64,000 nucleotides of DNA from an uncultured Lachnospiraceae bacterium (GCA_937920345.1 CALGVA010000062.1:1-64000); one strand, 5' to 3'. Counted from the first letter of the stretch, positions 8,465-17,383 are shown. A program made the numbers and translations. Notes: generated by a model not told the origin, from the letters alone.

Positions 8465-9136
8465 TTATCCATTCTGCTGCAGGATCTCCTCCGCCATCGC
8501 CGCAAACTGTGCCGCCTCCGGCTCTTCCGGCCGGTACAGGATCGCCCGCATACCTGCCGCTTTAGCGCCTTCCACGTCTTTACGCGGATCATCGCCGATA
8601 AAGCAGACCGCTTCTGCAGGCAGCCCCAGCTTCTCCAGGCAGAGTGCAAAGATCTCCGGCGCAGGCTTCTCCACACCGGCCTCCTCACTGGTCACCAGAC
8701 AGTCGATCATCTCTGCAATACCCAATGCCGCAATCTTACGGTGTTGAATGTGCGCCGTCAGATCAGTACAGATCATGACCCGTATTCCGTGTGTTTTCAT
8801 GCACTCCATAAATTCTCTGGCGCCCTCACGTAACGACATCTTCTCCAGAAACGTACCCCAGTATATCTCATACATCCGCAAGGATAAAGGCACGGGCAGG
8901 ATTCCCAGATACTCCAGTGTCTTCTGAAAATACAGCAATCTGTTATGTGACGCTCCCGTATCACCCAGCTGCCGCTTCGTCTCCTCTCTGCCAGCCCGAA
9001 ACGCCTCTTCATATCTCTTTTCCGTAACGTGAAACTCCCCACAGACAACATTCCGCACTCTTGCCGCAGCCTCCGCATTCAGTGGCTCATATGCATATAG
9101 TGTGTTGTCCAGATCCAATATCACTGCCTGTATCAT
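8465..9136 (-). CDS. HAD superfamily hydrolase (phosphatase)
   Basis: A 223-residue haloacid-dehalogenase-type hydrolase with all four motifs: DLDNTLY with nucleophile Asp8 and acid Asp10, the threonine motif MICTDLT, the lysine in EKPAPEIF, and the acidic GDDPRKD. A helical C1 cap lies between motifs I and II. Such enzymes usually dephosphorylate small sugar or nucleotide phosphates. It starts 10 bases after the GT-C/kinase gene and so is translated from the same transcript. Within the cluster it may remove the phosphate from an aldolase- or kinase-derived sugar phosphate; the substrate is not known. Confidence 0.9.
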   Translation of the reverse strand: MIQAVILDLDNTLYAYEPLNAEAAARVRNVVCGEFHVTEKRYEEAFRAGREETKRQLGDTGASHNRLLYFQKTLEYLGILPVPLSLRMYEIYWGTFLEKMSLREGAREFMECMKTHGIRVMICTDLTAHIQHRKIAALGIAEMIDCLVTSEEAGVEKPAPEIFALCLEKLGLPAEAVCFIGDDPRKDVEGAKAAGMRAILYRPEEPEAAQFAAMAEEILQQNG

Positions 9137-9146
9137 GTCTATCCTG

Positions 9147-11261
9147 TCACTCCCTCTTCATGATCTCGCTGATCACTACCAGAAACATCACCTGCACCAT
9201 ACCGTTCGTTCCGCTCTCCCACACAATATGTCCTCCTGTCAGATCCTCGATCTGCGGAATCGCCGCGCGGGCAATTCTTTCCCAGACATCCCCCTTCACC
9301 CGCAGGTCTCCGCCTGCAAACAGAATCCGCTGATGCAAGAGATCATTGTCATAAGACAGGATACCTTTTACCCCCTGCTCCTGCATGAGCGCCAGCATCG
9401 GCTCCGCATTAATACTGACATCCATAATAAATTCCACGCCAAGATCCGTTCTATATCCATCTTCCACGCTATTTAAATCCTGCGGCAATCCAATAGCAAA
9501 ATACCGTATTACCAGATCAGCATACTGCTTCTGCGGATAAATATATTTTTCCGCATCCTTACGGCGCTTTTCAATCTGCGCTCTGATGTCCTCCGCGGCA
9601 TGTCCCCTGCTGCCCTGATCCCGATTCATCTTCCAGTAGCATCTGAGGGTATCATCAGTATCCAGATAAACTTTCAGGTCAAGTACCTGTCTCATCTGCG
9701 GCAGATACAAAGAATGCAGACCGCACATAACGATATATGGCTTGGGAGTCACTTTCCTCTTGCTGGTAAAAGTTCCCGTGCTGTGATCATAATCAGACCG
9801 CTTTACGGAATTGTTCCCCCGCAGTGCCCGCAGATCCTCCGCCTGCCTGTACAGATAATTCGCCCGCGGATTCAAATGCGTTATCTCATCCCAGTTGCTG
9901 TCACCCCGCTCCCATCTGTGATCACCGTCGCCTTCTATATTCAGTATGCTCTCTTCGGAAAGAAGCTCTCCCAGCATTGCAAGCAGACGGCTTTTACCTG
10001 CACCACTGTCTCCCGCAATGCCGATCGTGAACGGACGATTTCTCCGGCGGTAATATGCGTTGCTGTTTACACCGTACCGGTACATGGAGACGACCAGAAT
10101 CAGAAATACGCCGACCATCAGTGTAAAGACAACGTTTTTGACGCTCTCATTCGCATATTTCAGACCATTCAGATTCCTGCCCAGAATCGACAGATCCGTA
10201 AACCCTGTCACATGCAGACAGATATAATACAGCAGGTACAGCAGATTGAATACACCGTACACCATAACCATTTTACCTCTGTCCACGGACAGTCCTGCAA
10301 GATAGAGCATGAAAAAGGGAACGATCCAAATATACCATGCCGGCATAGCCGGTACAAACGCAAGAAACACACTAAACAGCAGGCCCGTCATGCTGATCAG
10401 CAGATCCCTGTTCATCTGATTGATGTGAAACGCCTGAAAATAAATGAAAAGCAACACCAGCACACACAACAGCAGATGCTCGTTTCCATAATTAATATAA
10501 ACATTATCGATGACGCTCTGCTCTTTATTAAAAAGCACCATATTGACAAACCCGCTTCCCCAGAACGGCGCCGTAATCAGGGCTGTAAGCAGAACCGGCA
10601 GGCCTGTCATGACCACTGCTTTTTTATGTCCCTTTTTCTTATAAATATAAAGAAAAAACAATGGGAGCACTACTGCTATGTGTAATTTCGATGCCAGAGA
10701 AAGTGTGAGAAAAATCACAAATTTCCATTCATTATGCGCAGTCCCCCGTCTGGATACTCCGATCTGCGTCAGATAATAGATGGCACCCACCAGAAAAACT
10801 GTCGGTATAATGTCCAGCTGCCCATGCATGTAAGTTGCATACAGAATAATCGGCGACATGAAATATAATGCTAATATATATTTCCTCTTAGACTCGGATA
10901 TGCGCATGAGATAATACAGCCCCAGCAAATCCATGAAAAGCAGCGGCATCTTAAAGAGAAGATTCTGCATAAAAACAGGCAGCGTACCGCAAAATGCTGC
11001 CAATGCGCCGCCGATGCTCTCGATAATAAGCATGACCGGCGGATACGGAAAAGAAGGCAGCAGCTCATGTTCATAATAATACTGATAGGGATTCTCCCCG
11101 CCCAGAAAACATTTCACAAAAGGAATGAACATCAGGTCCTGATAATCTGATGAAAACAACCCCATCAGGAGCAGCTTCAATATAACGGCTCCTATAATTA
11201 CCGCCCGTAATATTTTATAGTAATTCTCTTCTAAATCTGCCATGTTTAATTTCTGTAACAT
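9147..11261 (-). CDS. Fusion: GT-C-like membrane domain plus uridine-kinase/PRK-like P-loop kinase domain
   Basis: This is a two-part protein (704 residues from this start). The N-terminal ~400 residues form a polytopic membrane domain with about ten helices, containing GENPYQYY, SFPYPPVM and YMHGQLDIIP, patterns of DUF2029/mannosyltransferase-type GT-C proteins. After a short basic stretch (YRRRNRPF) follows a cytoplasmic kinase domain with Walker A GDSGAGKS, then GDGDHRW, and a later HSLYLP/LDLKVYLDTDD segment as in phosphoribulokinase/uridine kinases. I know of no standard description for this pairing. The start is uncertain: ATG 11261 has GGAAGGA ten bases upstream, while ATG 11300 gives 13 more residues with a weaker AAGGTG. 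It lies between the tandem nucleotidyltransferase and the HAD phosphatase. Substrate and acceptor are unknown. Confidence 0.8.
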   Translation of the reverse strand: MLQKLNMADLEENYYKILRAVIIGAVILKLLLMGLFSSDYQDLMFIPFVKCFLGGENPYQYYYEHELLPSFPYPPVMLIIESIGGALAAFCGTLPVFMQNLLFKMPLLFMDLLGLYYLMRISESKRKYILALYFMSPIILYATYMHGQLDIIPTVFLVGAIYYLTQIGVSRRGTAHNEWKFVIFLTLSLASKLHIAVVLPLFFLYIYKKKGHKKAVVMTGLPVLLTALITAPFWGSGFVNMVLFNKEQSVIDNVYINYGNEHLLLCVLVLLFIYFQAFHINQMNRDLLISMTGLLFSVFLAFVPAMPAWYIWIVPFFMLYLAGLSVDRGKMVMVYGVFNLLYLLYYICLHVTGFTDLSILGRNLNGLKYANESVKNVVFTLMVGVFLILVVSMYRYGVNSNAYYRRRNRPFTIGIAGDSGAGKSRLLAMLGELLSEESILNIEGDGDHRWERGDSNWDEITHLNPRANYLYRQAEDLRALRGNNSVKRSDYDHSTGTFTSKRKVTPKPYIVMCGLHSLYLPQMRQVLDLKVYLDTDDTLRCYWKMNRDQGSRGHAAEDIRAQIEKRRKDAEKYIYPQKQYADLVIRYFAIGLPQDLNSVEDGYRTDLGVEFIMDVSINAEPMLALMQEQGVKGILSYDNDLLHQRILFAGGDLRVKGDVWERIARAAIPQIEDLTGGHIVWESGTNGMVQVMFLVVISEIMKRE

Positions 11262-11320
11262 GAATACCCGTGTCCTTCCAACTATGCCGCATACCTGCAT
11301 CCAGCACCTTCATACTTTAT

Positions 11321-13066
11321 TTACAGACAGTGCTCCGCCCGCATAAAACCTTCGAAATACTTCCAGGTATTCTGATAACCCTCATAGTCTGCCGGCGTTC
11401 CCCAGCCCACATACCGCTTGATATCGTAGATTTTCGCACGATAGTTTAAGTCCAGCACATGCTTCACCACCTGGTCTACATAGTATTCCCCGTTTATACG
11501 GTCATTCTCCGCAATCATTTTTCTCGTCGCATTCAGAAAGATCTCCGCCTTCCGAAACCAGAAAGTCGCTACCACTGCGGGATCTTCCATCGGCGTGTCA
11601 GAAATCGCCTTTTTGATCGACGTGCCAGTGATATTGCCCTCCTCATCCGTAATCATCCAGCCATACGCATTCGGATTGTGAAGCACTGCCTCATTATGCC
11701 TGTAAGTGAAGACAATACAGTCACACTCCCGTTTCAATGCTTCGTATGTATCTCTGTCGATGTCCATGCCGTTGTCACAGCCTGCGATCAGAAGCGGCGC
11801 TTCCGGATCGAGACTGTCCTCTGCCAGCATACAGGTGCATGCCTGTCCCTCTGTCAGATGATCCACTGTAATAAAGGAAGCTTCCGGATAGTAAGCATGT
11901 ATCGCATCCTCCACGCCATCTTTTTTATGAAAAGTCCTGTCCACATAGATCACGTTGCTGCCGTCCGGCGCTGCGTCCGGCAGATCCGCAGTCGCGCACA
12001 CCACCATCGGCTTCTCTTCGCCCACGGCTCTGTCTACCGTCATGATCGCCGGTTTGTGCACCTGATATCCCGCGTCCGCAAAACGCTGCCCCGCACCTGC
12101 CATCGGGATCAGAACCTTACCGTAAGCCGCAGGCGCTGCGTCCGTCCTGCCTTCACGGCTTCTCTCTGCCGTCCCGTCTTCGTGCACTGTCCCGCTGCCA
12201 TTCTCTTTACCGTTCCGGTCTGCCTGCGCAATCCGGTTCGTCCAGTAGACAAATTCCTGCATGTCCTCCGGTGTTCCCCACTGGCAGAAATACTGCACGT
12301 TTGTCGGCACCCACACCTTAAGCCCGTCCCGCACCATAAAATTGTAGGGAAGGGATGCATAATATTCTCCGTTGATGGCGCACTCCTCATGCTCCGTCAG
12401 CATCTGACAGTATTTCTCCATTGTCGCGCCATTTTTGAAGTAATACACGCCGGGAGAGTGTTTCGCTTTTGTTTTATCCTGTTCAAAAGAATACTTCTCA
12501 CGAATCTCAATCAAGTTGTCCGCATCGTCCGTCAGACAGGAAGCATAATAATTCTTCTCCGGCAGCAGATTCGGGTGAAATCCCGTGTAACAGGGTACTG
12601 CACCGTCGCAGCCGCGCTCTTGCGCGCCCCTCTCAAAAGCGGCGTAATCCCATGTCATATAGAAATCACAGTAATTGATGATAAAACCGGCCTCTGTATC
12701 GATCCCCGCCGGTCCTGCAGCCGCACCATCCGCCCGCTCCACACTCCCGCTGTCACCGTTCTGCCCCCCGCACAGCATACGATATGCGCGCAGCACATCA
12801 TAAACCGGTCCTTTTTTAACCCAGTCATCTATGGAAACGATCACCGCTTCCGGCGCCAGCCCAAACAGCCGCTCCCGCATAGATGGATCAGCCTTCAGAT
12901 GTTCACCACGACACACAAATATAAAATTTACGCCGGCGGGATACATCCCTTTCACGATCCATTCAATGACTGGTCTGTCCATTACCTTGATAAAAGGCTT
13001 CAAATCCTTATAACCTGCTGCCACAAAACGGGACCCGTATCCCGTCATCGGAATCATTACGTTCAT
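11321..13066 (-). CDS. Tandem sugar-phosphate nucleotidyltransferase (two NTP_transferase domains in one chain)
   Basis: The 581-residue protein contains two complete nucleotidyltransferase-like domains. The first opens with IPMTGYGSRFVAAGYKDLKP and has an acidic centre NYCDFYMTWDY; the second, after an Ala/Gly/Arg-rich linker at about 275-315, opens with IPMAGAGQRFADAGYQVHKP and has AGCDNGMDID. Both include a GEYY(A/V) element and a WGTP element near their ends, so an internal duplication is clear. Such enzymes join an NTP to a sugar-1-phosphate or similar phosphate. ATG 13066 is chosen because GGAGGAG lies just upstream; an ATG four codons earlier overlaps it. The two halves have diverged, perhaps giving two specificities or one regulatory half. 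Confidence 0.88.
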   Translation of the reverse strand: MNVMIPMTGYGSRFVAAGYKDLKPFIKVMDRPVIEWIVKGMYPAGVNFIFVCRGEHLKADPSMRERLFGLAPEAVIVSIDDWVKKGPVYDVLRAYRMLCGGQNGDSGSVERADGAAAGPAGIDTEAGFIINYCDFYMTWDYAAFERGAQERGCDGAVPCYTGFHPNLLPEKNYYASCLTDDADNLIEIREKYSFEQDKTKAKHSPGVYYFKNGATMEKYCQMLTEHEECAINGEYYASLPYNFMVRDGLKVWVPTNVQYFCQWGTPEDMQEFVYWTNRIAQADRNGKENGSGTVHEDGTAERSREGRTDAAPAAYGKVLIPMAGAGQRFADAGYQVHKPAIMTVDRAVGEEKPMVVCATADLPDAAPDGSNVIYVDRTFHKKDGVEDAIHAYYPEASFITVDHLTEGQACTCMLAEDSLDPEAPLLIAGCDNGMDIDRDTYEALKRECDCIVFTYRHNEAVLHNPNAYGWMITDEEGNITGTSIKKAISDTPMEDPAVVATFWFRKAEIFLNATRKMIAENDRINGEYYVDQVVKHVLDLNYRAKIYDIKRYVGWGTPADYEGYQNTWKYFEGFMRAEHCL

Positions 13067-13106
13067 TGTCTCCTCCATGATGTGCTGATTTTCAATCTCT
13101 TCTCCC

Positions 13107-14174
13107 CTACTTCTGCCTGCGGTATTTCTCCGCTTCCCAGTTCAGTAACTCCCCCTGCTCATCATCGCTTAGATAACACATCTTATGTCCGTTATTCGCA
13201 TACTGTACCTGCGCGGCAAAGCTCATCACATTCTCGATCTCCTGCGCCTTCTTCACACTCTCCGCCAGAATATAGAAATATCCCTCATAGTAAATAAGCG
13301 CCGGCAGACCATACTGTTCTATAAAGTCCATGATATCCTGCCTGCCGTAATCCCTCTTCAGCCACAACAGTCTCTGACTGGCATAGACCACACAATCCGG
13401 ACAGAACGCATGATTCCAGAGCCCCTTTTCTACTAACTCTGCGCCTGCATATTCCTGTGACAAATAACGGTTCCCGGAACAATAGACGATATGATCTGCT
13501 AACGAATCGATCCGGTTGATGATGGTAAAGAGCTTCGTCGCATTCCTGTATGCACTGTCATCTATTCCCAGATATACAGCGATCTTCGCAAGAACTTCTT
13601 CCGTCTGCCGGATCACGGTATCTGCGTCATCGCCACTGATTACCAGACCATGATTTGCCAGAAAGACAATCGTGCCATCCGCTCCCTGTGCCTGCTGCCT
13701 GCGGTATAATTTATAATAGGTTTCCGCCAATGCGGCGCCGGGCTTCCTGTAAGGCACGAATACCGCTTCCGGAAAAAGCGTCCGCAGCGTGTCCATACCG
13801 CCTTCCCTCGCTGCCAGTATATTGACAAGCGTCGGGTGTGAATGCAGTGTATATTTACCGGTAACCGCATGCAGAAACGTCTCGATCGAAGCCCTGCCGC
13901 CCTCAATCTGCGCCTCCTGCAACAGCTTCTTCCCGATCTCCTCCGTGAAGACATCCGCTTCATAAGGCTCCACGTTCTCTTTAAAATAATCTACGATCCG
14001 CTTATAGTCCACTCTGGAGTAACCGGCCTGTTCATTTACATCCGCCAGCTGCACGCCTGAGCTCTTGACAAACATAATATGATCATCCGGCTTAAAAGAT
14101 GTATTTCCGCCGCCTGCCTGCGCCAGATCATTTCGCATGCCGGCATATCGCGATATTTTAATAAAATCCTGCAT
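13107..14174 (-). CDS. Class II aldolase/adducin family protein with C-terminal extension
   Basis: The first ~210 residues are a class II aldolase/adducin domain: AGGGNTSFK near the N-terminus, the zinc-binding HSHPT, and a third histidine in FLANHGLVISGDD. Members of the family (FucA, RhaD, AraD) split or epimerise sugar phosphates with a zinc enediolate. At 355 residues this one is about 140 longer than FucA, and the extra C-terminal part (YCSGNRYLSQEY onward) is unassigned. ATG 14174 has AAAGGG upstream; an earlier in-frame GTG overlaps it. It is the first gene of the seven-gene leftward cluster, so it may supply or remove the unusual sugar phosphate used downstream. Confidence 0.85.
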   Translation of the reverse strand: MQDFIKISRYAGMRNDLAQAGGGNTSFKPDDHIMFVKSSGVQLADVNEQAGYSRVDYKRIVDYFKENVEPYEADVFTEEIGKKLLQEAQIEGGRASIETFLHAVTGKYTLHSHPTLVNILAAREGGMDTLRTLFPEAVFVPYRKPGAALAETYYKLYRRQQAQGADGTIVFLANHGLVISGDDADTVIRQTEEVLAKIAVYLGIDDSAYRNATKLFTIINRIDSLADHIVYCSGNRYLSQEYAGAELVEKGLWNHAFCPDCVVYASQRLLWLKRDYGRQDIMDFIEQYGLPALIYYEGYFYILAESVKKAQEIENVMSFAAQVQYANNGHKMCYLSDDEQGELLNWEAEKYRRQK

Positions 14175-14382
14175 AATTCGTAACCCTTTCACAAATTTTT
14201 CCTGCTCTTTTTGCTCATTTTATCATATTACGATTTATATGGCTATGCACAAAAGAAATTTACTGCTCTGACCCGGCAGTTTCCGTTACTTTTCCTGCGT
14301 TCGCCAGAAGTAACGCCTAAACAGGCTGGTCATTGGCATGAAAGTGAAAAGTAATGAGTTTCCTGTCCTGTGCCACAAAATA
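14175..14382. other. Intergenic region upstream of the aldolase-led cluster
   Basis: Holds the presumed promoter of the leftward cluster, but only weak candidates (a TATGATAAAAT-type -10 near 14215-14230 without a good -35). A GTTACTT/AAGTAAC inverted repeat with a 16-base loop lies near 14283-14312. Nothing coding seen. Confidence 0.3.
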
Positions 14383-14429
14383 ATCCGGGCAGGATGACCC
14401 CGCATTATATACGTTCATCCTGCCCGGAT
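14383..14429 (-). terminator. Terminator of the pullulanase gene
   Basis: A perfect 15-bp stem (14383-14397 with 14415-14429) followed on the minus strand by TTATTTT. A second 9-bp hairpin (14433-14441 with 14448-14456) lies between it and the pullulanase stop codon. Confidence 0.75.
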
Positions 14430-14478
14430 TGTACGGCAGATACCCTGATCTGCCGTTGCTATTTCATTGTACCCGCTG

Positions 14479-17244
14479 TTACTCGGATTTCTTCCTGCGC
14501 TTGGCAAGCACGACTGCACCGCCCGCAAGGACCGCTGCTGCAATACAGATGATCAGCGCAAGTCTGGAACCGCTGCCGCCGTTTCCTTCTGTCTCCGCTG
14601 CATTCGTCGTATCTGCAGAATCCTCTTCCTGCGCGTCCGCGCCCTCATCCGTCACTGCCGCCACCCCGCTTTCTCTCACAAGCACCATCGCCGAGATCGG
14701 CTCCACTGCCGCACTGCCGGTAACGGTATCCAGAATCTCCGTACCCGCCTTCTCACCATTGATGTAGACATTCCAGTTTCCTTCCGGAAGCGTCACTGTA
14801 GTCCCCGTTTCGCTGGCATTAAAAATGACAAACAGTTCATCTGCTGTCTCGCCATTGATGCCGCCCTGAATGTCGAAAGCAACCACGTTCGCATCAAGTC
14901 CTGACACCGGCGCTACCGTCTTCGCCACATCTTCCGCCGTCGTCAGACGAAGGGCGCCGTGCGCCTTACGGAATGCAATCAGTCCTTTATAGTACTCAAA
15001 AACATTCGCATAGCTTTCGTCTTCCAGATCACTCCACTTCAGGCAGTTAATCTCATCCCCCGAAGCGTAACTGTTCGAGTCAAATGTGCCGTCCGCGCGC
15101 TGCTTGGTACGCAGCATTTCCTCGCCGGCCTGCATAAACGGTGTTCCCTGTGCCGTCATATAGACTGCCGCCGCCAGATTATTCATTTTAATCAGATCTT
15201 CTTTACCGGCCTCGGGCCTTGCCGTCTGCAGATGATCGAACAGCGTCAGGTTATCGTGACAGGACGCATAGTTAATCGTCTGTGACGGACTGCCGCACCA
15301 TGCGTCCGCACCCATAAAACAATTTGTAATCGTCTCTTCCATATCCGGTTTACCGGAAACATATCCTTTATCCAGATCATCAAACACGCTGCCCTTCAAG
15401 CCGTCGCGGATCGTATCATTGAAATATGCAAACTCCGGTGTCTCGGAAGAGTTAAGCTGCGTCGCCAGCGTATAACCTTCTTTGGTCAGGGAGGTGTTCA
15501 TTGTCCAGCCTTCTCCGTAGAAGATCACATTCGGGTGGTCTTTGTGCACTTCCGCTATAATCTCATTCACAGTCTCCGTATCCAGAAGTCCTACCAGATC
15601 GAAACGGAATCCGTCGATATGATATTCATCCGCCCAGTAACATACGGAATCCACAATATATTTCCTGACCATAGAACGCTCGGATGCCGTATCGTTACCG
15701 CAGCCTGACCCGTTGGAGTAACCGCCGGTCTCATCGACACGTGAGAAATAATCCGGCACGATCCTGTTAAAGCAGAAATCTGTCACATTGTATACATGGT
15801 TGTATACCACGTCCATAACGACACTGATCTCATTGTCATGCAGCGCCTTAACCGTCTGTTTTAACTCTTTGACACGCACCTCGCCGTTGGAAGCGTCTGT
15901 AGAATAAGACCCCTCCGGTACGTTATAATTCACCGGATCATACCCCCAGTTAAACAGATTCGTCAATGTGCGCTTCTCGTCGATTGAACCGAAATCATAG
16001 AACGGCAGCAGATGCAGATGCGTCACACCCAGTTCTTTTATATGATCCAGCCCTGTAGGTATCCCGGAATCCGTCTTCGTTCCCGTCTCTGTCAGTCCCA
16101 GAAATTTACCTTCATTTTCAATACCGGAATCCGCTCCGGAAGACAGATCACGCACATGCAGCTCATAGATGACCGCATCGTTGATCGGGCTGCCCGCATG
16201 AGGATCTACATCATTCTCCCAGCCTTCAGGGTCCGTCTCGTCCAGATTAATCACCATGGCACGCTCACCATTGATGCCGGTCGTACGCGCGTAAGGATCA
16301 CAGGCTTCCTTCGTAATACCATCCACCGTAACGCAATATGTATAATATACGCCTCTTAAGTCACCGTCCTTCCTGGCAACCCACGTACCGTTTACATCCG
16401 GTGTCATCTCGATCTCTTCCGTCATATCCTTCGCATAACCCATGCCCGACTCATAGAGGCGCAGCTGCACAGACTCCGCTGTCGGCGCCCAGACACGGAA
16501 AGCCGTCTGCGTCTCGCTCCATGTCGCACCCAGATCGTCTCCGGTATATGTATACTCTGCCTCAAACTCCGGTGTGGAATAAATACTCGGAATGTAGATA
16601 TCGTATGCCGTCTCCTCGAACGTGATCGTATAGCTCTTGGACGCGTCCAGATTCTCCGCAAGTACCACCGTATAGATGCCGTCCGTGCCGCCCGTCACCT
16701 CTGTGACCTCGATCCCGCTCTCTTTACCTGCAACCGTAAAAACACTGCCGGGATCGCCCTCGATCTCTCCTGTCATCGTGACTTTAATCGTACCGTCATT
16801 ATTATAAGTCGCTGCTCTAAGTCTTACGCCCGTCACCACATCATCTCCGTATTCTTTCGTATAACCTTCTATGCCGGATTCCACATAAATATGCACGGTA
16901 CCCGTAATTACCTCGGATATGTCAATAAACTGGTCTCCGTCGAAATCCTTCAGCCAGTCCTGTGTACGGACAATAAATCCCACGCTCGTAATGCCGGGCG
17001 TAACTTCCTTCGTCGCCACCATATCCCCGTCTTCTTCCTGAAAAGGAATGCCTTCGCCTGCTCCGCCGCCTTCTTCCCAGAACCATACATCCCAGCCGTC
17101 ATACGCATCGTCACCTCTGTGATAGTGCAGTTTAACGGTTATGCCTTCCGCCGCATAAACCGTTGCGGCATCAAGCAGCGCCGTCATAAACGGCGTGATC
17201 AGCATAATAACTGCCATGAATATTGCACTTACTCTTCTTCTCAT
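14479..17244 (-). CDS. pulA: Surface-anchored type I pullulanase (GH13)
   Basis: Debranching enzyme that hydrolyses alpha-1,6 bonds in pullulan and branched glucans. Of 921 residues, 1-32 are a signal peptide; about 35-130 form a CBM41-type starch-binding domain (KLHYHRGDDAYDGWDVWFW); about 235-330 are an N-terminal beta domain; and about 350-790 the GH13 barrel. The family marker FNWGYDP is at 431-437. Catalytic residues are visible as Asp549 (DGFRFD nucleophile), Glu578 (YGEGW) and Asp664 (SCHDN). A Ser/Glu/Ala-rich stretch leads to a C-terminal membrane helix (about 891-912) and KRRKKSE, with no LPXTG, so the enzyme is probably held in the membrane facing out. It has its own terminator, and upstream 9-bp repeats may bind a regulator. 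Confidence 0.93.
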   Translation of the reverse strand: MRRRVSAIFMAVIMLITPFMTALLDAATVYAAEGITVKLHYHRGDDAYDGWDVWFWEEGGGAGEGIPFQEEDGDMVATKEVTPGITSVGFIVRTQDWLKDFDGDQFIDISEVITGTVHIYVESGIEGYTKEYGDDVVTGVRLRAATYNNDGTIKVTMTGEIEGDPGSVFTVAGKESGIEVTEVTGGTDGIYTVVLAENLDASKSYTITFEETAYDIYIPSIYSTPEFEAEYTYTGDDLGATWSETQTAFRVWAPTAESVQLRLYESGMGYAKDMTEEIEMTPDVNGTWVARKDGDLRGVYYTYCVTVDGITKEACDPYARTTGINGERAMVINLDETDPEGWENDVDPHAGSPINDAVIYELHVRDLSSGADSGIENEGKFLGLTETGTKTDSGIPTGLDHIKELGVTHLHLLPFYDFGSIDEKRTLTNLFNWGYDPVNYNVPEGSYSTDASNGEVRVKELKQTVKALHDNEISVVMDVVYNHVYNVTDFCFNRIVPDYFSRVDETGGYSNGSGCGNDTASERSMVRKYIVDSVCYWADEYHIDGFRFDLVGLLDTETVNEIIAEVHKDHPNVIFYGEGWTMNTSLTKEGYTLATQLNSSETPEFAYFNDTIRDGLKGSVFDDLDKGYVSGKPDMEETITNCFMGADAWCGSPSQTINYASCHDNLTLFDHLQTARPEAGKEDLIKMNNLAAAVYMTAQGTPFMQAGEEMLRTKQRADGTFDSNSYASGDEINCLKWSDLEDESYANVFEYYKGLIAFRKAHGALRLTTAEDVAKTVAPVSGLDANVVAFDIQGGINGETADELFVIFNASETGTTVTLPEGNWNVYINGEKAGTEILDTVTGSAAVEPISAMVLVRESGVAAVTDEGADAQEEDSADTTNAAETEGNGGSGSRLALIICIAAAVLAGGAVVLAKRRKKSE

Positions 17245-17277
17245 TGTAACCTCCCTCTGTTTGATTCCTCGCTTTGT

Positions 17278-17322
17278 TTTCGTAAATGAATATAATATTG
17301 TATTTTACGAAACTTTACGAAA
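17278..17322 (-). promoter_or_regulatory. Three 9-bp TTTACGAAA repeats upstream of pullulanase (candidate operator)
   Basis: TTTACGAAA occurs at 17304-17312 and 17314-17322 as a direct repeat spaced 10 bp, and in inverse orientation (TTTCGTAAA) at 17278-17286. They flank an AT-rich segment with -10-like sequences (TATAAT, TACAAT on the minus strand) 35-80 bases before the pullulanase start codon. This is the geometry of a repressor or activator site for a sugar-responsive regulator such as a LacI/MalR protein; the regulator itself is not in this window. Confidence 0.5.
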
Positions 17323-17350
17323 TATTTTCTTCATTATATCATACGAATCC

Positions 17351-17383
17351 AAAAAAGAGAAGAGCCATATTACAGCTCTTCTC
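17351..17383 (-). terminator. Terminator of the alpha-galactoside operon
   Basis: GAGAAGAGC (17357-17365) pairs with GCTCTTCTC (17375-17383); on the minus strand the stem is followed by six T (17351-17356). It ends the operon after gtfA and before the pullulanase promoter region. Confidence 0.85.

Noticed and set aside
9600..10685. Open frame of about 360 codons on the + strand opposite the GT-C/kinase gene
   Set aside because: Antisense shadow without any family pattern; the minus-strand gene has domain motifs and a normal gene context.
11459..13297. Long open frame (over 600 codons) on the + strand opposite the tandem nucleotidyltransferase
   Set aside because: It lies antisense to a clear gene, has no recognisable motif or ribosome site, and has the His/Arg/Ser-rich composition typical of a shadow frame in GC-biased coding DNA.
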